Shown here: one piece after another, positions 1 to 3,707 of the stretch
How the letters are laid out: each line of letters opens with the position of its first letter
How positions within the stretch are numbered: the first letter of the stretch is position 1
NCBI GenBank assembly: GCA_051000715.1
Contig: JBPCOB010000034.1
Location: forward strand, 1-5,949
Source of the DNA: JBPCOB01 sp051000715
GTDB lineage: Bacteria; Actinomycetota; Actinomycetes; JALYNC01
Direction: 5' to 3'
Length of the DNA stretch: 5,949 nucleotides
Notes under the pieces: model-generated
The model's database searches: none
Told to the model about the DNA's origin: nothing
The model's input: the letters and a program-made list of their open reading frames with translations, nothing else
Translations under genes and position numbers: made by a program

Positions 1-90
1 CTGCGGCGCAAGATCGACGCGCCGTTTGGGCGACGCTCCATCGAGACGGTGCGCGGAGCCGGGTACCGGCTCAAGGGCAGCGGAGGGTGA
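1..90 (+). CDS. OmpR/PhoB-family response regulator, C-terminal end only (5' truncated by window)
   Basis: The frame is open from base 1 to a TGA at 88-90 and gives 29 residues. They match the end of a winged-helix Trans_reg_C DNA-binding domain: LRRKID (recognition-helix end), then IETVRGAGYRL, the wing hairpin that closes nearly every OmpR/PhoB-type regulator. The receiver domain and start lie upstream of the window. The stop overlaps the GTG start of a histidine kinase by 4 bp, so this is almost certainly the cognate regulator of that kinase, translated from the same mRNA. It is a cytoplasmic transcription factor expected to bind direct repeats once phosphorylated. The repeated motif at 1504-1544 is a candidate target, by inference only. 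The fragment is too short to assign a subfamily or gene name. Confidence 0.9.
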   Translation: MRRKIDAPFGRRSIETVRGAGYRLKGSGG

Positions 91-1508
91 GCGCCGAGAC
101 GACTGACGAACGCCGCAGCTCCTCTAGTCACTCCTGGACGCGCTGGTGGCGGCGGCGATCGCTCCGAGCCCGGTTGACCGCCGCAGCCACCTTAGTAATC
201 GCGGTGTCCATGATCGGACTTTCCGTCCTCTTGGTGCTCCGGCTGCGCGCCAGCCTGATCGCCGGGATCGACGGCGCCGCCCGCCAGCGGGCACAGGACG
301 TCGCCGCCGCTGTCACCGCCAGCAACCCGAGCCCCCTGCTCGGCTCGGATGAGGGAGAAGCGGCGATCCAGGTGATCGCGGCCAACGGGAACGTCACTGC
401 CAGCTCCGCCAACATCGAGGGCGAGCCGCGGTTGTTCACCTTTCCCGCAAGCGGACCGAACTCTGACGCAAAGGCCCGTTCTGTGCATGGGCTGCCCGTG
501 GGCGACAACGGCACCTACCGCGTGGTTGCGGTCACCGCCACCGGCCAAGGCGCTGCACCCACTGTGTACGTCGCCCTTCCCACCGCGGAGGCGCAGCGCA
601 CGGCGGCCGAGCTCACTGGTGCACTCACTGTCGGGCTGCCGCTGGCGGTCCTACTGCTCGGGGGAATCGGCTGGCTGGTGGTGGGCAGCGCCCTGCAGCC
701 TGTAGAAGCCCTTCGCCGGCAGGCTGCAGAAATCACCGCAACGGGCCTGCACCGGCGGCTGGAAGTCCCGGCGGCCCATGACGAGCTGGGGCGGCTTGCC
801 GAGACGCTCAACGACATGTTGGCCCGGTTGGAACAGTCAACCGCCCGACAACGACAATTCGTTGCCGATGCCGCCCACGAGCTGCGCAGCCCGATCGCGG
901 CATTGCTGGCTCAGCTGGAGGTCGCCGCCCAGCATCCCGGTCGCACCGACTGGTCGGCCGCTGTGCCGGAGCTCCTGACGGACACCACTCGGGTGTCCCG
1001 GCTGGTGGATGACCTGCTCCGGCTGGCCAGGCTGGACGCGCGCCCGCGGCTCGGCCGCAAGCCGGTGGACCTTGACGAGCTGGTCTTCGCCGAGGTCCGG
1101 CGGGTTCGCAACCGCACCGCTCTCCGGATCGACGAGACCGCCGTCTCCGCTGCCCGGGTGGACGGCGATCCGGACGCGTTGGCCCGGGTCGTCCAGAACC
1201 TGCTGGACAACGCCCTCAAGCACGCCCAGAGCCAGGTCCGGATCTCGCTGAGCACGACCGGAGGGACGGCGAAGCTCGTCGTCGCCGACGACGGCCCGGG
1301 GATTCCGGAAGCCGATCGGCAACGGATCTTCGAGCGCTTCACCCGTCTGGACGACGCCCGTAGCCGAGACGCGGGCGGCTTCGGACTTGGGCTCGCGATC
1401 GTGCGGGATGTCGTCCGTATCCAGGGCGGCGAGGTTCAAGTGGACGACGACATCCCCGGCGCCCGCTTCACCGTCAAGCTGCCGACGAGCCCTCGGCAGG
1501 AAAGGTAA
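87..1508 (+). CDS. Membrane sensor histidine kinase (HAMP-HisKA-HATPase_c), two-component system
   Basis: A 473-residue protein that autophosphorylates on histidine and passes the phosphate to its response regulator. In order: an Arg/Trp-rich cytoplasmic N-terminus (1-28); TM1 about 29-52; an extracytoplasmic sensor region about 53-175 that I cannot assign to a family; TM2 about 178-200; HAMP about 201-253; HisKA with H-box DAAHELRSPI and phosphoacceptor H264; HATPase with N-box N371/N375, G1 box D401-x-G-x-G405, F box F415/F418 and G2 box GFGLGLA (431-437). All key residues are present, so it should be active. The GTG start is chosen because it overlaps the regulator's TGA (GTGA) and has AAGGG at 73-77, nine bases upstream; GGAGGG at 82-87 is too close to serve. 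The next in-frame alternative, TTG at 174, would cut into TM1. Codon 36 is TTA (192-194), rare in high-GC actinomycetes. Confidence 0.96.
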   Translation: MSAETTDERRSSSSHSWTRWWRRRSLRARLTAAATLVIAVSMIGLSVLLVLRLRASLIAGIDGAARQRAQDVAAAVTASNPSPLLGSDEGEAAIQVIAANGNVTASSANIEGEPRLFTFPASGPNSDAKARSVHGLPVGDNGTYRVVAVTATGQGAAPTVYVALPTAEAQRTAAELTGALTVGLPLAVLLLGGIGWLVVGSALQPVEALRRQAAEITATGLHRRLEVPAAHDELGRLAETLNDMLARLEQSTARQRQFVADAAHELRSPIAALLAQLEVAAQHPGRTDWSAAVPELLTDTTRVSRLVDDLLRLARLDARPRLGRKPVDLDELVFAEVRRVRNRTALRIDETAVSAARVDGDPDALARVVQNLLDNALKHAQSQVRISLSTTGGTAKLVVADDGPGIPEADRQRIFERFTRLDDARSRDAGGFGLGLAIVRDVVRIQGGEVQVDDDIPGARFTVKLPTSPRQER

Positions 1509-1544
1509 GCGGAAAGCTAACCTGCTTCGGCGCTACTGCTTACC
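1504..1544. repeat. Cluster of three GGT(A/T)AGC motifs; candidate response-regulator operator
   Basis: GGTAAGC lies at 1504-1510 on the + strand, overlapping the kinase stop codon. Its exact reverse complement GCTTACC is at 1538-1544, and a one-mismatch copy GCTAACC is at 1516-1522. The two copies in the same orientation start 22 bp apart, about two helical turns, so they would face the same side of the DNA. OmpR/PhoB-family regulators typically bind short direct repeats spaced at helical intervals, and a regulator of that family is encoded just upstream. The nearest copy would cover the -35 region of the putative promoter for the lipoprotein gene. The repeat is seen directly; the operator role is inference. 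It is unlikely to be a terminator, since the possible stem is only 7 bp with a 27-base loop and no T tract. Confidence 0.4.
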
Positions 1545-1554
1545 CGCCGGCACC

Positions 1555-1560
1555 TAGCGT
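1555..1560 (+). promoter_or_regulatory. Putative -10 box (TAGCGT) for a leaderless lipoprotein-ABC transcript
   Basis: TAGCGT fits the actinobacterial -10 consensus TAnnnT. Its last T is seven bases before the A of the ATG at 1568, so transcription would begin at or next to the start codon, as in leaderless actinomycete mRNAs. This agrees with the lack of a usable Shine-Dalgarno: the only purine stretch, GGGA at 1562-1565, is two bases from the ATG. No good -35 is seen 17-18 bp upstream (about 1531-1537), which fits an activator-dependent promoter. Short degenerate match, so a moderate call. Confidence 0.4.
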
Positions 1561-1567
1561 CGGGAAC

Positions 1568-2314
1568 ATGGACAAACAGCAGATGGCTCGCCGGCTGTCA
1601 CCCGCACCCTTCTCGCGAGACGGAGCAGGTCGATCAGCAGCCGGCCGTCGCCTGGGGGCTGCCGCGGGGTTGGCGTTGTTGGCCGTGGGTGCAGCCGCGT
1701 GCGGTGGTTCGGGCAGCTCTCGCGCGATGACCAGGCCATCCGACGCGCGGCAGACGACCAACGGACCCACCACGGGGGCTCCGTCGTCGAGCCCGCAGGG
1801 CCCAACGACCGGCGCGGTCCCGTCGCAGAAACCGGCGGCGGTGGAGAGCAACCCGCCGGGCGACATCCCGGACAACATCGCCTACGTCAGCTACCAGAAC
1901 ACCGTCGGGCGGTACACCTTTGTGCATCCGGAGGGCTGGGCCAGCGTCGTCCACGGTGCAGTGGTGACCTTCACGGACAAGCTCAACGGCGTCACCGCGA
2001 CAGCGGTCCCAGCCACTGCAGCGCCGACCGTAACCACGGCCCAGCAGGACATCGCAGGACTGCGGCGAACCCAGCCGGCCTTCGAGCTGCGCAGCGTGCA
2101 GCCGGCCAAGCTGCCGGCCGGGTCAGGGGTGCTCATCGTGTTCCGCCGGAACTCGGCACCCGACCCGGTCACGGGCAAGGTGTTCCGGGATGAGGTGGAG
2201 CGCTACGAGATCTTTGGCTCCGGACACGAGGTGATCCTCGACCTGTACGGCCCCGTCGGCTCGGACAACGTCGACCCGTACACAAAGATCTCGCAAAGCC
2301 TGCGGCTGTCGTGA
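1568..2314 (+). CDS. Secreted lipoprotein with probable PsbP/Mog1-like domain
   Basis: A 248-residue precursor. The positively charged n-region (1-28, with R27-R28) leads into a hydrophobic stretch about 29-43 and a lipobox-like site AAAC with the lipidation cysteine at C45, followed by GG. Alanine at -3 is less usual than Leu/Val but occurs in actinobacteria. Residues 46-100 are a Ser/Thr/Pro/Gly-rich tether. The folded domain is about 105-248: VGRYTFVHPEGW, a VVTFTDK strand, and late charged and hydrophobic strands (VERYEIFGSGHEVILDLYG) before a short end helix. That layout resembles PsbP/Mog1-like (DUF1795-type) domains of actinobacterial lipoproteins; this is by pattern, not a search. M6 (1583) is an alternative start, but M1 fits the -10 box spacing. 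The stop overlaps the first ATPase by GTGA, so it is probably an extracytoplasmic partner of the transporter or an input to the kinase. Function unknown. Confidence 0.85.
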   Translation: MDKQQMARRLSPAPFSRDGAGRSAAGRRLGAAAGLALLAVGAAACGGSGSSRAMTRPSDARQTTNGPTTGAPSSSPQGPTTGAVPSQKPAAVESNPPGDIPDNIAYVSYQNTVGRYTFVHPEGWASVVHGAVVTFTDKLNGVTATAVPATAAPTVTTAQQDIAGLRRTQPAFELRSVQPAKLPAGSGVLIVFRRNSAPDPVTGKVFRDEVERYEIFGSGHEVILDLYGPVGSDNVDPYTKISQSLRLS

Positions 2315-3027
2315 CCGGGCCGGCAGGGACCCGAAACCCGGACTTCGTGCTGGAGGCCCGCGGCCTGCACCGCTTCTTCCGGCGCGGTGACGAGGAGATC
2401 CCGGCGCTGCGGGACGTTTCGCTCGCCGTGGCACCGGGAGAGCTGGTCGCGGTCGTCGGACCGTCCGGCTCGGGGAAGTCCACTCTGCTCAACCTGCTCG
2501 CCGGCCTGGACGACCCGGACGGCGGCAGCGTGTGGCTCGACGGCGAGCGGTTCAGCCACCGTGGGCCCGCCGAGCAGGCTCGGTTGCGCGGAACCCGGAT
2601 CGGCGTCCTCACCCAGGGCAGCGGCCTGGTCGATCACCTGACGGTGTTGGGCAACGTCCGGCTGGCCGCGTCGTTCCGCGGGAGCAGACCGCACCCCGAC
2701 GGTGCCGAGCCGGCGGGGCAGCCGGAGAGCCCGGAAGCACTGCTCGCGGAGCTCGGCATCGAGGGCCGCGCACACAGGCGGCCCTCCACGCTGTCCGGCG
2801 GCGAGACCGCGCGCGCCAACCTTGCGGTCGCGTTGGCCGGCGGCCCGCTCGTGCTACTCGCGGACGAGCCCACGGCCGAGGTCAGCCGCGACGAGGAGGC
2901 AGCGATCCTGGCCCTGCTCCGCCGGGTCCGACCCGCAACCGGAGCCACCGTCGTGGTCACCCATTCCGGGACGGTGGCCGCCGCGGCGGACACGGTGCTC
3001 CACATGACCGACGGGAAGCTGCGATGA
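2311..3027 (+). CDS. ABC transporter ATP-binding protein 1, MacB/LolD-type with divergent signature and D-loop
   Basis: A 238-residue cytoplasmic nucleotide-binding subunit. Visible motifs: Walker A GPSGSGKST (50-58); Q-loop Q102, preceded by T101 where Phe is usual; signature LSGGE (161-165); Walker B LLADEP with catalytic E186; H-loop H218. It departs from the family after the signature (LSGGETARANLAVALA, so N170 and V173 replace the usual Ala and Arg) and in the D-loop, where the usual ALD is E190-V191-S192, so the conserved aspartate is serine. The loop between Q-loop and signature is about seven residues longer than in ATPase 2 and rich in Pro/Gly (about 123-140). Walker A, Walker B and the switch histidine are intact, so it should still bind ATP. 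The GTG start is set by the GTGA overlap with the lipoprotein stop; no convincing Shine-Dalgarno is seen, so translation is probably coupled. It likely pairs with the next gene's product. Confidence 0.93.
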   Translation: MTGPAGTRNPDFVLEARGLHRFFRRGDEEIPALRDVSLAVAPGELVAVVGPSGSGKSTLLNLLAGLDDPDGGSVWLDGERFSHRGPAEQARLRGTRIGVLTQGSGLVDHLTVLGNVRLAASFRGSRPHPDGAEPAGQPESPEALLAELGIEGRAHRRPSTLSGGETARANLAVALAGGPLVLLADEPTAEVSRDEEAAILALLRRVRPATGATVVVTHSGTVAAAADTVLHMTDGKLR

Positions 3028-3707
3028 CGGCCTTGCACCCCACCTTGACCGACGCCGCGCCGGTCGTCGTCGCGACCGGGATAGGTCTCGGCTACGGCAC
3101 CACGCCGGTGCTGGCGGACACCAACGTCATCGTCGAGCCCGGAGCGGAGCTGGCCGTCACCGGGCGCTCGGGCAGCGGCAAGACGACGCTGCTGCTCGTG
3201 CTCGCCGGCCTGCTCAGGCCGGCACGTGGCACGGTGCGCTGGCCCGGGCTCGGCACCTCGCCTACTACCCGCCGGAGCCAGATCGGGCTGGTGTTCCAGG
3301 CACCGTCACTGTTGCCGGAGCTGACGGCGGCGGAGAACGTCGGGCTACCGCTCCGGCTACGCGGGAGCACCGTCGAGCAGGCACGCGTCGCGACCCGGCG
3401 GGCCCTCGATGTTGTCGGCCTCCGCGACGCAGCCGACGCGCTGCCGGCCCAGCTCTCCGGCGGCATGCAGCAGCGGGTCGCGGTCGCCCGGGTCCTCGCC
3501 GGCGCCCCCCGGCTGGTGCTCGCCGACGAGCCCACCGGTGCGTTGGACCGCGACAGTGCGTTCACCGTCCTGGCCGCGCTGCGCGACCAGGTCACCGCGG
3601 CCGGTGGCGCCCTCGTCGTGGCGACCCACGACGAGGAGCTGGCCGGGTTGTTAGCCGACCGGGCGGTGCTCGACGAGGGCCGACTCCGGATGGGGACTCG
3701 GTCATGA
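3024..3707 (+). CDS. ABC transporter ATP-binding protein 2, MacB/LolD-type, canonical motifs
   Basis: A 227-residue ATPase with a full motif set: possible A-loop Y24, Walker A GRSGSGKTT (47-55), Q-loop Q92 in VFQAPSLLPELT, signature LSGGM followed by QQRVAVAR (144-156), Walker B LVLADEP with catalytic E169, D-loop ALD (173-175), H-loop H202. The stretch between Walker A and Q-loop is short and lacks the usual charged block. The ATG at 3024 is chosen because it overlaps the previous TGA (ATGA), gives the normal family length and has GGGA at 3013-3016, seven bases upstream. The same frame is open back to 2532, but that stretch lies inside ATPase 1 and encodes no recognisable domain. It is clearly not a recent duplicate of ATPase 1. 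Codon 210 is TTA (3651-3653). It probably forms a heterodimer with ATPase 1 beneath the permease. Confidence 0.94.
   Translation: MTALHPTLTDAAPVVVATGIGLGYGTTPVLADTNVIVEPGAELAVTGRSGSGKTTLLLVLAGLLRPARGTVRWPGLGTSPTTRRSQIGLVFQAPSLLPELTAAENVGLPLRLRGSTVEQARVATRRALDVVGLRDAADALPAQLSGGMQQRVAVARVLAGAPRLVLADEPTGALDRDSAFTVLAALRDQVTAAGGALVVATHDEELAGLLADRAVLDEGRLRMGTRS

Noticed and set aside
837..1439. Long antisense open frame (200 codons) under the kinase, and similar minus-strand frames at 2203-2775 and 5159-5626
   Set aside because: They lie opposite well-supported genes, have Arg/Pro/Ser-rich composition without recognisable domains, and are expected where stop codons are rare in GC-rich DNA.
1504..1544. 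Possible transcription terminator between kinase and lipoprotein
   Set aside because: The only stem is 7 bp with a 27-base loop and no T tract, so an operator reading fits better.
2532..3023. Upstream in-frame extension of ATPase 2 that would make a 391-residue protein
   Set aside because: The extra 164 codons overlap ATPase 1 in another frame and give low-complexity Arg/Gly/Pro sequence. The ATG at 3024 gives the normal family length and an ATGA junction.
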